A stretch of DNA of 40,081 nt from Chitinophagaceae bacterium (GTDB lineage: Bacteria > Bacteroidota > Bacteroidia > Chitinophagales > Chitinophagaceae). Positions 1-8,025 of the stretch are shown in pieces. The DNA is taken from NCBI GenBank assembly GCA_947379895.1, contig CANCPA010000013.1, forward strand, positions 1-40,081, written 5' to 3'. A model generated the notes under the pieces. That model did no database searches, had not been told where the DNA came from, and was given only the letters and a program-made list of their open reading frames with translations. The first letter of the stretch is position 1. Each line of letters begins with the position of its first letter. The translations under genes and the position numbers were made by a program.

Positions 1-35
1 ATTATATTACCGTTCGCTTCGGAAATCACCAAGAC

Positions 36-207
36 TGTCACACAGAGCCTGTCGAAGTGCAAGCAACTTACATTTCAACCCGATTTCGACGGGCTCAATC
101 TGACACGCTAATTTTCGAAGTTTCGCTTAACTTAATGACATTGCCCTACGGGACTTTAGGCAATTATTATTCACCTGTTTCCTACCGATATTTCGTGCCT
201 ACGGCAC
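36..207. repeat. Cluster of REP-like palindromes upstream of cmk
   Basis: This gene-free stretch holds three inverted repeats. GAGCCTGTCGAA (45-56) faces TTCGACGGGCTC (85-96), 11 of 12 bases paired, and both arms are flanked outward by TGTCA/TGACA. TTGCC (141-145) pairs with GGCAA (159-163) around an inner CCCTACGGG. GTGCC-TAC-GGCAC (195-207) is a perfect small hairpin. GC-rich palindromes in AT-rich intergenic DNA are typical of REP/BIME-type elements, but no transposase is nearby. Function is unknown. Confidence 0.55.
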
Positions 208-240
208 TTATCCAAGCGTATTTCAACCCTTGATTCGCAT

Positions 241-268
241 TATAACCTATAACCTATTACCTACTACT
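241..268. repeat. Heptamer-period tandem repeat
   Basis: TATAACC, TATAACC, TATTACC and TACTACT follow one another with an exact 7-bp period. The same period is seen in the inverted repeats of the trp operon. No clear complementary arm lies beside this copy. Confidence 0.45.
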
Positions 269-381
269 TCCTAAGTCATTATTGACTAATTATTTCAAAT
301 GAAATCCTTGTGCCCATTGATTTTCGTAGATTACTTTGTGTTAAATCCTCCTATGTAGTAAGTTTTTTTTATCTTGCCGCC

Positions 382-1059
382 ATGAAAAGAATTATTATTA
401 CCATTGATGGATACTCTTCTTGTGGAAAAAGTACGTTAGCAAAGCAAGTCGCTAAGGAATTAAATTATGTTTTTGTGGATAGTGGTGCTATGTATAGGGC
501 AATTACCCTATACTTTTTTAGAAATAATATTGATCTTGAAAATAAGGAAGCAATAATAAAAGCAATAGGGGAAATAGATTTGTCATTTGCTTATAATGAA
601 GCAAATGGTACAAGTGATATGATAATGAATGGTGAAAACGTGGAAGTTGCTATTCGAGAAATGGCAATAAGTGAGCGCGTTAGTTTGGTAGCTGCAATTG
701 AAGAAGTGAGAACATTTACTGTAGCTGAACAACAAAAAAATACTATTAATAAGGGAATTGTAATGGACGGTAGAGATATTGGTACTGTTGTTTTTCCTGA
801 AGCAGAGTTGAAAATATTTCTTACTGCAAATCCTGAGATTAGGGTCGAAAGACGATATCTACAGTTGATTAAAACAAATCCTCTGATTACAAAAGAAGAA
901 ATAAAAGTAAATCTTGAATCAAGAGACTATATAGATACGCATAGGGAAATAAGCCCATTAAGAAAGGCGGACGACGCAATTGTTATTGATAATAGTTTTA
1001 TGAATAGAGAAGAACAATTTGCACTTGTACTAAAATTGGCTAGCGAAAGAATGAATTAG
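382..1059 (+). CDS. cmk: Cytidylate kinase
   Basis: A cytosolic nucleoside monophosphate kinase that phosphorylates CMP and dCMP with ATP in pyrimidine nucleotide metabolism. The 225-residue product has the Walker A P-loop GYSSCGKST at residues 10-18, the DSGAMYRAIT segment that follows it in Cmk, and DGRDIGTVVFPEA in the substrate-binding middle part. Length is normal for the family. I chose the ATG at 382 because the family starts just before the P-loop. An upstream in-frame extension to 310 adds 24 residues that resemble no Cmk. A TATCTTG box at 370-376 lies five bases before this ATG, so the transcript may be nearly leaderless. Confidence 0.95.
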   Translation: MKRIIITIDGYSSCGKSTLAKQVAKELNYVFVDSGAMYRAITLYFFRNNIDLENKEAIIKAIGEIDLSFAYNEANGTSDMIMNGENVEVAIREMAISERVSLVAAIEEVRTFTVAEQQKNTINKGIVMDGRDIGTVVFPEAELKIFLTANPEIRVERRYLQLIKTNPLITKEEIKVNLESRDYIDTHREISPLRKADDAIVIDNSFMNREEQFALVLKLASERMN

Positions 1060-1187
1060 TGGATATTTCTATTTTCTGTGTTTTGATTATAGGTTTTACT
1101 CTTTAATAATAAGTTGAAAAGTGTAAAGTCTTAAATAAAAACAAGTGCAATAATTTAATTTGTATAAAACAACCATAAAAGTATAAA

Positions 1188-1856
1188 ATGTTACAATCAT
1201 CAACAGTTGAATTTCTTAAGGCTTTAAAGCTAAATAATCATAAGTCTTGGTTTGATGAAAATAGGAAGCAATATGAATTTGCAAAAGAAGACTATTTGAA
1301 TCTAGTAGGAGAGACAATTCGTTTAGTTGGAAAAAATGACCCCACAGTTGAAGTGTTACAACCTAAGGAGTGTGTATTTCGAATTAATAGAGATGTTCGT
1401 TTTAGTAAAGATAAAAGTCCATATAAAACTAATATGGGTGCGGGTTTTAGCAAAGGTGGTAAGAAGTCTTCATTGTCAGGTTATTATTTTCATTGTGAGC
1501 CCGGAGTTAGTTTTGTAGGTGGAGGAATATGGATGCCTCCTGCACCTGAACTTAAAAAGGTGCGTCAAGAAATTGACTACAATTACGAAGAATTTATTGG
1601 AATTGTAAATAGTCCTGATTTCAAAAAACAATATGGCAACTTAGATAAGAGTCCTGAAAATCTATTATCGAGGCCTCCGAAAGGATATGATGAATCGAAT
1701 CCTGCAGTCGAATATCTGAAATTGAAAAGTTATATAGCAAGTAAGTCAATAAGCGATGAGGAATTGACAAGTAAAGATTTAGTATCAAAAATTGCAACTG
1801 CATTTTCTGCTTTGCAACCTTTAGTATATTTTATAAATCAGGCATTAGAAGGGTGA
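1188..1856 (+). CDS. DUF2461 (TIGR02453) family protein
   Basis: A conserved protein of unknown function, 222 residues, the usual size for the DUF2461 family. Visible family features are the N-terminal FLKALKLNNHKSWFDENRK segment (residues 9-27), the FRINRDVRFSKDKSPYKTN core (about residues 64-82), and the GYYFHCEPGVSFVGGGIWMP strand region (about residues 98-117). There is no signal peptide or membrane segment, so it is probably cytosolic. It is followed by a strong hairpin terminator at 1881-1914 and appears to be a single-gene unit or the end of a unit with cmk, 128 bp upstream. No biochemical role can be given from sequence. Confidence 0.88.
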   Translation: MLQSSTVEFLKALKLNNHKSWFDENRKQYEFAKEDYLNLVGETIRLVGKNDPTVEVLQPKECVFRINRDVRFSKDKSPYKTNMGAGFSKGGKKSSLSGYYFHCEPGVSFVGGGIWMPPAPELKKVRQEIDYNYEEFIGIVNSPDFKKQYGNLDKSPENLLSRPPKGYDESNPAVEYLKLKSYIASKSISDEELTSKDLVSKIATAFSALQPLVYFINQALEG

Positions 1857-1880
1857 AAATATCAAAGAAGTTCTAAAATG

Positions 1881-1914
1881 AAAAAAGCTGTGATAATTAA
1901 ATCACAGCTTTTTT
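1881..1914. terminator. Bidirectional intrinsic terminator
   Basis: A perfect 14-bp stem (arms 1881-1894 and 1901-1914) with a 6-base loop, A-rich on one side and T-rich on the other. It can end the DUF2461 transcript on the plus strand and the tRNA-Gln transcript on the minus strand. The tRNA CCA end (1915) abuts the stem directly. Confidence 0.9.
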
Positions 1915-1988
1915 TGGTTGGGTTACCAGGATTCGAACCTAGACAGACAGAACCAAAAACTGTAGTGCTACCATTACACAATAACCCA
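1915..1988 (-). tRNA. tRNA-Gln (anticodon TTG), CCA encoded
   Basis: On the minus strand the acceptor arms TGGGTTA and TAACCCA pair perfectly, followed by discriminator A and an encoded CCA (1915-1917). The T arm contains GGTTCGAATCC. The 7-base anticodon loop is TTTTGGT with TTG at positions 34-36, giving Gln. The anticodon stem closes with one T-T mismatch next to the loop. A well-placed promoter lies just upstream (2017-2048) and a terminator just downstream. Confidence 0.95.
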
Positions 1989-2016
1989 ATCCGTATCTCC
2001 TTTTTTAAAGGGAGTG

Positions 2017-2048
2017 CAAAAATAGGGGGGAGTGGCTGTTTAAACAAA
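2017..2048 (-). promoter_or_regulatory. Promoter of tRNA-Gln
   Basis: On the minus strand TTTG (2045-2048) is followed after 20 bases by TATTTTTG (2017-2024). This matches the Bacteroidota TTTG-N19/21-TAnnTTTG consensus and predicts transcription starting about 20 bases before the tRNA. Confidence 0.75.
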
Positions 2049-2234
2049 TTTTTCTTTCATTTTTTTCTAGAAAAGAGAAAAATATTGGTCCATAAGTTCT
2101 TTTGTGAGCCTTTTATTCCAATTTTTTTCTGTATTTCAGAAGTTAATATAGTAGTACAGCTTTAGCATTTTTGTTACCTAATTTATTCGTAAAACTAAGG
2201 AAAAAACAAAATGATGTTCAATATTTGATTCTTC

Positions 2235-2508
2235 GATGCTCCGTCTTTACTCAACCGATGCTTCGTATTTAAGCTACAGATGCGTTGTCTTTACTCAATC
2301 GAAGTTTGATATTAGCCTACTGTTGTACCGTATTAAGTTGGCGTGGTAGAGTATAATCGTTGCGTTGTGCTGTATAATCGTTGCGTTGTACTGTATAATC
2401 GTTGCGTTGTTCAATCTTAACGTAGGATGAGCTGTTCCTAGCCTATAGTGGTCATGTCCTAGAGTGTCGATGATGAATACGAACCTGTCGTGAGTCTGTA
2501 TTAGCACG
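2235..2508. repeat. Degenerate 21-22 bp tandem array
   Basis: A gene-free stretch made of diverged units about 21-22 bp long. Three are near identical 21-mers (starting at 2351, 2372 and 2393, core GTATAATCGTTGCGTTGT). Three 22-bp units at 2235, 2257 and 2279 share GATGC..CGT/TTGT..TTTA. Flanking copies decay in sequence and length. One minus-strand frame stays open across it and would read as NATIIQY-like heptapeptides, but start context and composition do not suggest a gene. Confidence 0.7.
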
Positions 2509-2799
2509 TCGTTTTATGACCTCTCTTTATAAAAGTCGAATTTGTTTATATTTATAAGTTGCAATTTGCTACATCTGATTACTCATTCAGTTGCTAATCA
2601 TGAGGTTTTACCACTATGTACACAAAGGTTTTCACAATAAATCACTAGGGTTTATAGTTTATAGTGACTCAGATTCAACTATTTTGTTAGAAAACTTAGT
2701 GTACCTTGTTTTTTTCCTTGTTTACTTCTTGGTAAAACTTCCCGAGTCGTATCGCATATTTTCTTTAATTTCGGCAATTATTAGCTTAATAAATTAGTG
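2509..2799. other. Gene-free stretch without recognised feature
   Basis: Between the tandem array and the secreted protein at 2800 I see only AT-rich sequence. A 68-codon TTG-started frame (2591-2797) encodes a hydrophobic stretch but has no recognisable domain. It ends where the next gene begins, and I do not call it. Confidence 0.4.
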
Positions 2800-4470
2800 A
2801 TGTATACTCCGAATTTTTGCAAGTTTTTTTTACTTTCTCTTTCGTTAATTTTAACCTTGGTAGTCACTTGTTCTTATGATGCAAATGCCCAAGTTTGGCA
2901 ATGGTCTGTCTTATTTAAGAATGCTCGTCCTGATGCTGAAGAATCGAGAGCCTTTATGTGGATACCTGATAACTGTAAGAAAATTAAGGGATATGTCCTT
3001 GCACAGAATAATATGGAAGAACTTTCAATTCTTGAGAATACAAACTTCAGAAAACAACTTACTAAATTAGGATTTGCAGAGATTTGGGTAACGCCCCCCT
3101 TCGATCATTTATTCAATTTTAATAATGGTGCAGGTGAAACCTTTAATAATATTATTAATAGCCTAGCTGATATTTCGGGATATACCGATTTGAAGTTCGC
3201 ACCTGTTGTACCAATTGGTCATTCTGCTGCCGCAAGTTGGCCTTATTATTTTGCAGTATGGAAACCTGAAAGGACACTTTGTGCAATTTCTGTTAGCGGA
3301 CAATGGCCTTATTTTAGAGATCCTAAATTTGCTCCTGATATATGGGAAGATAAGTTGCTTGATTTTATTCCTTGCTTGGAAACTATGGGTGAATATGAAA
3401 CCGCAAATACTTGGAGTAAGGAAGGATTGAAGGAAAAAGCAGAACATCAATATCTAGCCTTGAGTATGTTGGCTTGTCCCGCAGAAGGTCATTTTGCAAG
3501 TACAGAAAAGAAAGTTGACTATATCGCACTGTATATAAAAAAGGCAATTCAATACCGGATGAGCAATAAATTAGATGCAAATGGATTTCCTGATTTAACA
3601 ATTATTGACCCTCACGCTTCGGGATGGTTAGTTGATAAATGGCGATTAAATCAAACACCCACAGCTGCTGCTGCACCGGTTAATAAATACAAAGGGGACA
3701 AAAATGAAGCTTTTTGGTATTTTGACGAAGAGATGGCAAAAGCAACGGAAGCGTATCAGGCAAGTTATAGAAATAAGAAAGCAGAGTTAATTGGCTATTT
3801 ACAAGATGGTCAACCTGTTAAACAACGTAATAGTCATTTACAAGTAAGTCTTCATTTTAAACCTGAAAGCGATGGAATTAGTTTTAAACTAAAAGGATAT
3901 TTTTTAGATACAGTGCCTGCAATTAGTAATAGACTTTCTGATTGGACAGGAATTGCAGTGGATAGTCCAATAGGGCATGGTACAACCGCAATACCCGTAA
4001 ATATTGAAAGAATTACTGGTCCATTTAAAAAAATAAATGATAGTGTTTTTCAACTTAGTCTAGACAAGTCCATCAAGAGAAATGCGAAACATTATAGTCT
4101 GATATTTGCAGCTACTCATCCTGGAGATGAAAATTTCAAACCTGCAGTACAACAAGCCGAAATGAATGTGCCCTTTGAAAATACTGTTGGACTTGATCAA
4201 ACAATCTCGTTTAGTTCTATTTCTCGAGTGAATTTGTCCGTAAAGTCAATCGATTTAAAAGCAACTTCATCTGCTGGTTTACCTGTTCATTATTATGTTT
4301 TAGAAGGACCTGCAGAAGTACAGGATAATAAACTTGTATTTACGCCAATTCCTCCTCAAAGTAAATTCCCATTGAGAGTAACTGTTGTTGCATGGCAGTA
4401 TGGATTAAATGGGACACAAAAAATTAAGACTGCTCCTGCTGTTTCTCAAACTTTTTATATTGATAATTAA
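2800..4470 (+). CDS. Secreted alpha/beta-hydrolase-like protein
   Basis: A 556-residue exported protein of no recognised named family. The N terminus has a hydrophobic signal peptide (about residues 5-25) with a likely signal peptidase I site after DANA. The region to about residue 250 looks like an alpha/beta hydrolase: GHSAAASW is a nucleophile-elbow-like motif (about residues 141-148), preceded by hydrophobic beta-strand sequence and followed by VSGQWPYF. A late His in EGHFAS could complete a triad. The C-terminal part (about residues 340-556) is rich in beta strands and may be Ig-like or a sorting-type extension. A GTG at 2797 sits directly before this ATG, and ATG is preferred. An esterase or peptidase activity on an extracellular substrate is inference only. 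Confidence 0.75.
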   Translation: MYTPNFCKFFLLSLSLILTLVVTCSYDANAQVWQWSVLFKNARPDAEESRAFMWIPDNCKKIKGYVLAQNNMEELSILENTNFRKQLTKLGFAEIWVTPPFDHLFNFNNGAGETFNNIINSLADISGYTDLKFAPVVPIGHSAAASWPYYFAVWKPERTLCAISVSGQWPYFRDPKFAPDIWEDKLLDFIPCLETMGEYETANTWSKEGLKEKAEHQYLALSMLACPAEGHFASTEKKVDYIALYIKKAIQYRMSNKLDANGFPDLTIIDPHASGWLVDKWRLNQTPTAAAAPVNKYKGDKNEAFWYFDEEMAKATEAYQASYRNKKAELIGYLQDGQPVKQRNSHLQVSLHFKPESDGISFKLKGYFLDTVPAISNRLSDWTGIAVDSPIGHGTTAIPVNIERITGPFKKINDSVFQLSLDKSIKRNAKHYSLIFAATHPGDENFKPAVQQAEMNVPFENTVGLDQTISFSSISRVNLSVKSIDLKATSSAGLPVHYYVLEGPAEVQDNKLVFTPIPPQSKFPLRVTVVAWQYGLNGTQKIKTAPAVSQTFYIDN

Positions 4471-4509
4471 TTAAACGATCTAGAAATTGGTCGAACCAAA
4501 TACATCATT

Positions 4510-5688
4510 ATTATCGCATCTCCTCAAAGATATATTGCACATTTCGACCTTGATAGCTTCTTTGTAAGTGTTGAGGTATTGAATAATCCTTCCCTGAAGG
4601 GTAAACCTGTTATTGTGGGAGGTAGCAAGGAAAGGGGAGTGGTAAGTACCTGTAGTTATGAAGCACGGAAGTTTGGTGTTCATAGCGCTATGCCAATGAA
4701 AAAGGCCATGGAACTTTGTCCTGATGCACAGATTGTACGGGGAACAAGAGGTGAATACAGCCGATTTTCGAGATGGGTCACGGATATAATAGCGGCAAAA
4801 GCACCCTTGTTTGAGAAAGCGAGTATCGATGAGTTTTATATAGATTTAACAGGAATGGATAAATATTTTAATCCTTATCAATGGACTATTGATTTGCGTG
4901 AAGAAATTATTGAAAAGACACAGCTTCCTATCTCTTTCGGCCTTGCCACCAATAAAATGATCGCTAAAATTGCTACCGATATGGCAAAGCCTAATGGTTA
5001 TATTTTTGTTCAGCCTGGCATGGAACAGTCATTTCTTGCACCACTAACAGTGAATAAAATATCAGGTGTAGGCGATCATACATACAAGAAGTTACAAGAA
5101 ATGGGTATTAATTTGATTGGAGATATTTTGAAGTTTCCAAAAGAATTGCTTGAAAGGAAAATGGGTAAATGGGGGATAGAGTTATACAATAAAGCCTTAG
5201 GCATCAGTTTGAGTGGCGTACATAACTATCATGAAGCTAAATCCATATCTACAGAGAATACTTTTGAAGAAAATACAAAAGACAAAGCCTTTCTTTTAAA
5301 AGAACTTGTGCGAATGACAGAAAAAGTAGCCTATGAGTTACGTAAAGACGAAAAACTTGCAGGATGTATTGCAGTAAAAATTCGCTATTCTGACTTTGAG
5401 ACTACTTCGAAGCAAGCGACAATTAATTATACTTTTAGTGATGATGAATTAATTCCTGATATGATTCAACTCTTTAATCAATTATATAAAAGTGAAAAAG
5501 CCGTCAGATTATTAGGGGTTCGATTAAGTGAATTAACGAATCATGCCTTACAAGGAAATCTCTTTGATAATCCTGAAAAGAAGGCAAACCTTTACAAAGC
5601 AATTGATGATGTTAAAAATAAATATGGGCGAAGTGCACTACAAAAGGCGAGAACTGTGAAGATTAATCCTTCGGAACCCTCTAAGTAG
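4510..5688 (+). CDS. dinB: DinB-type Y-family DNA polymerase (Pol IV), unusual start
   Basis: An error-prone translesion polymerase. The reading frame contains the palm Asp motif HFDLDSFF (4540-4560), the SIDEFYIDLTG catalytic motif (about 4822-4854), the helix-hairpin-helix thumb (KISGVGDHTYKKL) and the little-finger domain. A C-terminal QGNLFD resembles a beta-clamp binding motif. The odd point is the start. The frame is open from the upstream gene's stop (4468-4470), but no ATG, GTG or TTG occurs before the catalytic Asp residues. The first conventional start, TTG at 4579, would delete them. The start given here, an ATT at 4510, is a guess at a non-canonical initiation codon. A mutated start (inactive allele), a sequencing error, or reinitiation after the upstream stop are alternatives. 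The protein identity is firm. Confidence 0.85.
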   Translation: MIASPQRYIAHFDLDSFFVSVEVLNNPSLKGKPVIVGGSKERGVVSTCSYEARKFGVHSAMPMKKAMELCPDAQIVRGTRGEYSRFSRWVTDIIAAKAPLFEKASIDEFYIDLTGMDKYFNPYQWTIDLREEIIEKTQLPISFGLATNKMIAKIATDMAKPNGYIFVQPGMEQSFLAPLTVNKISGVGDHTYKKLQEMGINLIGDILKFPKELLERKMGKWGIELYNKALGISLSGVHNYHEAKSISTENTFEENTKDKAFLLKELVRMTEKVAYELRKDEKLAGCIAVKIRYSDFETTSKQATINYTFSDDELIPDMIQLFNQLYKSEKAVRLLGVRLSELTNHALQGNLFDNPEKKANLYKAIDDVKNKYGRSALQKARTVKINPSEPSK

Positions 5689-5730
5689 TGCATTCAATTT
5701 TTAATAATTGATAGCTTTTAGGCAAAAGTA

Positions 5731-6492
5731 CTATCCGTCAGTTAGTAGATTCATTTTCTCTAAAAATAGCGATAATCCTTTTCTTTTATTTTCTGTTAGG
5801 TTAAAACTTATATTCTTCCTGTAATATTTTTCCAGGTCGTAAATATCATATTCTAAGTCATCGATAAGATGCTCAATATTAGTAATGCCCAAATAATTGG
5901 CTTTATTAAACTCATCGATAAATTCCTTGGACAATGCTTTATTAGCCACCCAAGCTGCAAAAACAAAAGGTAATCCTGTATGATTAATCCATGCTTCTGC
6001 AAGGTCGTAACAATATTTTGACTTCTTCCTCTGCTCAAAAGCTCTATCTCCAATCACAACACCTGCAGTTGTTCCAAGAATTTCAAGTTGAAAGCCGGGC
6101 TTTGCATCCTCAATAATTACTTCTTTCTTCCAATATTCCTTGATAAGTATCTTAAAAAGAGTGATTGATGTTCTGCTTTGATAATCAAGATACACTTTCT
6201 CAACTTCTTCAATTGGTACATCACTGAACAAGCAAACCGAGGCTACTGCCTGTTCTGCACCGATACAAAAATCAGTTACAATATGAGATTCTTTTAATGA
6301 AGGAATAATGGCAACCGGAACTAAGCCAATATCGATCTTATCATCCACTAACATTTGTGCAATTGAAGAAGGATAATCTTCAATCAATTCTATTTTATTT
6401 ATAACACTACTACGATTAATTCCGTACAAAAGGGGTTTTGTGTTCAAATAACTTACTGCCCCAACCCTTATTTTCTTCAATTCCTGTATCAT
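5731..6492 (-). CDS. mqnA: Chorismate dehydratase (futalosine menaquinone pathway)
   Basis: The first enzyme of the futalosine route to menaquinone, converting chorismate to 3-enolpyruvyl-benzoate. The 253-residue product begins with the family signature VGAVSYLNTKPLLYG (about residues 11-25), continues with IDIGLVPVA, and has FVFAAWVANK near residue 178. It has the periplasmic-binding-protein-like fold expected for MqnA/MqnD. Length is normal and there is no signal peptide, so it is cytosolic. It converges with dinB (42-bp gap) and diverges from purB. MqnD is the closest alternative, but the N-terminal SYLNTKPL is typical of MqnA. It competes with the trp operon in this window for chorismate. 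Confidence 0.9.
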   Translation of the reverse strand: MIQELKKIRVGAVSYLNTKPLLYGINRSSVINKIELIEDYPSSIAQMLVDDKIDIGLVPVAIIPSLKESHIVTDFCIGAEQAVASVCLFSDVPIEEVEKVYLDYQSRTSITLFKILIKEYWKKEVIIEDAKPGFQLEILGTTAGVVIGDRAFEQRKKSKYCYDLAEAWINHTGLPFVFAAWVANKALSKEFIDEFNKANYLGITNIEHLIDDLEYDIYDLEKYYRKNISFNLTENKRKGLSLFLEKMNLLTDG

Positions 6493-6594
6493 ATCGGCGC
6501 AAAGAAAAGATTTTTATTGGGCTTCATCTTGTCTAATTGTACATTCGCAACTTTTCTAACAGTTTTTACATCTAATTACAATTTATTTTTCAGC

Positions 6595-7941
6595 ATGGAA
6601 CTGAACAACCTGACAGCTATTTCACCGATTGATGGGCGTTACCGTAAACAAGTAAATCAATTAAGTAATTATTTCTCTGAGTTTGCATTAATAAAATATC
6701 GAGTATTTGTAGAGATTGAGTATTTCTTATTCTTGTCAGATAAAAAGTTTTTTAAACTGACTCCTAAAGCCAAACAAAAACTTAAGGATATTGCTTCTAA
6801 TTTCAGTATTGAAGATGCAAAAGAAATAAAAGGCATTGAAGCAATCACTAATCACGATGTAAAGGCCGTAGAATATTTTATTAAGAAGCAATTAGATGCA
6901 ATTGGTATTGAAAACCTGAAGGAATGGGTGCATTTTGGGCTTACTTCACAGGATGTTAATAATACAGCGATTCCATTAAGTTGGAAGCATTGTATGGAGT
7001 TAGATTATTTGCCTGCAATTGTAAATGTGCAACAAGATTTACAAAAGTTAGCTTCTGCATGGAAAAATATTCCTATTCTTGCTCGTACACACGGTCAGGC
7101 AGCATCCCCAACTATTCTAGGAAAAGAAATTATGGTGTTTGCTGAGCGTCTAGGGAATCAGATTCAGTTATTTTCTTATATCCCGTATGCTGCTAAGTTT
7201 GGGGGGGCTACAGGTAATTTTAATGCACATCACATCGCATTTCCCAACAAAAATTGGATTAGTCTTGGAAATGATTTTGTAGATAATAGGCTTGGTTTAC
7301 AAAGAATGCAGTTTACCACTCAAATAGAACATTACGATAATCTTGCTGCACATTGTGATACTATAAAAAGAATTAATACGATTCTGATTGACTTGTGTAG
7401 GGATATTTGGACCTACATAAGCATGGATTATTTTAAACAAAAAACCAAAGAAGGTGAAGTAGGATCGTCGGCGATGCCACATAAGGTGAATCCAATTGAT
7501 TTTGAAAATGCAGAAGGAAACCTTGGAATTGCAAATGCCCTTTTGGAACATTTTTCTGCTAAACTACCTATTTCAAGATTGCAAAGAGATTTAACTGATA
7601 GTACTGTATTGCGAAATTTGGGTGTACCTGTTGCACATACTTTACTCGCCATTAGAAGTTTAGAAAAAGGATTAGGTAAGTTATTATTAAATGAAGGGAA
7701 GATGCACGATGACCTAGAAAATAATTGGGCAGTTGTGGCAGAAGCAATTCAAACAATACTGAGAAGAGAAAATTATCCGAATCCTTATGAGGCTTTGAAA
7801 GGTTTAACTAGGGGTAAAAGTTTAATTGATAAGGAGGTAATTCATGGATTTATTGAAACCCTTGTTGTAAGTGCTGAAATTAAGGCGGAGTTAATGTTGA
7901 TAACTCCTTCTAACTATACAGGAATTGTTGCTGAGTTTTAG
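6595..7941 (+). CDS. purB: Adenylosuccinate lyase
   Basis: Cleaves succinyl-AICAR and adenylosuccinate, releasing fumarate, in purine synthesis. It is a homotetrameric member of the fumarase/aspartase superfamily. The signature loop GSSAMPHKVNPIDFENAEGN is present (about residues 290-309), with the N-terminal LTAISPIDGRYRKQV and the ARTHGQAASPT catalytic His segment. The ATG at 6595 gives 448 residues and the usual MELNNLTAISPIDGR start. An in-frame upstream extension to 6517 adds 26 unrelated residues, so I reject it. Another purine gene, purK, lies 20 kb away in the window and is not linked to this one. Confidence 0.95.
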   Translation: MELNNLTAISPIDGRYRKQVNQLSNYFSEFALIKYRVFVEIEYFLFLSDKKFFKLTPKAKQKLKDIASNFSIEDAKEIKGIEAITNHDVKAVEYFIKKQLDAIGIENLKEWVHFGLTSQDVNNTAIPLSWKHCMELDYLPAIVNVQQDLQKLASAWKNIPILARTHGQAASPTILGKEIMVFAERLGNQIQLFSYIPYAAKFGGATGNFNAHHIAFPNKNWISLGNDFVDNRLGLQRMQFTTQIEHYDNLAAHCDTIKRINTILIDLCRDIWTYISMDYFKQKTKEGEVGSSAMPHKVNPIDFENAEGNLGIANALLEHFSAKLPISRLQRDLTDSTVLRNLGVPVAHTLLAIRSLEKGLGKLLLNEGKMHDDLENNWAVVAEAIQTILRRENYPNPYEALKGLTRGKSLIDKEVIHGFIETLVVSAEIKAELMLITPSNYTGIVAEF

Positions 7942-7981
7942 TATTTATTGTCAATGACTTAAAAGTAAAAGTTTGCTTCCT

Positions 7982-7989
7982 TATGTTTG
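7982..7989 (+). promoter_or_regulatory. -7 promoter box upstream of dapD
   Basis: TATGTTTG matches TAnnTTTG exactly and lies 36 bases before the dapD ATG. No TTG is found at the ideal distance upstream, so this is a partial match. Confidence 0.4.
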
Positions 7990-8025
7990 CAAAAATTGAA
8001 TTATAAAAGAATTAAAATAAAAATT

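Noticed and set aside
1878-2165. 95-codon ORF across the tRNA region
   Set aside because: It runs antisense through tRNA-Gln and its terminator, so it is a shadow of RNA-coding sequence.
2295-2507. Minus-strand 70-codon ORF with NATIIQY repeats
   Set aside because: It is a by-product of the 21-bp array. There is no promoter, no known domain, and repeats decay to non-multiples of three at the edges.
2591-2797. 68-codon hydrophobic ORF before the secreted hydrolase-like gene
   Set aside because: TTG start, no recognisable family, overlaps the next gene's start. AT-rich DNA gives such hydrophobic frames by chance.
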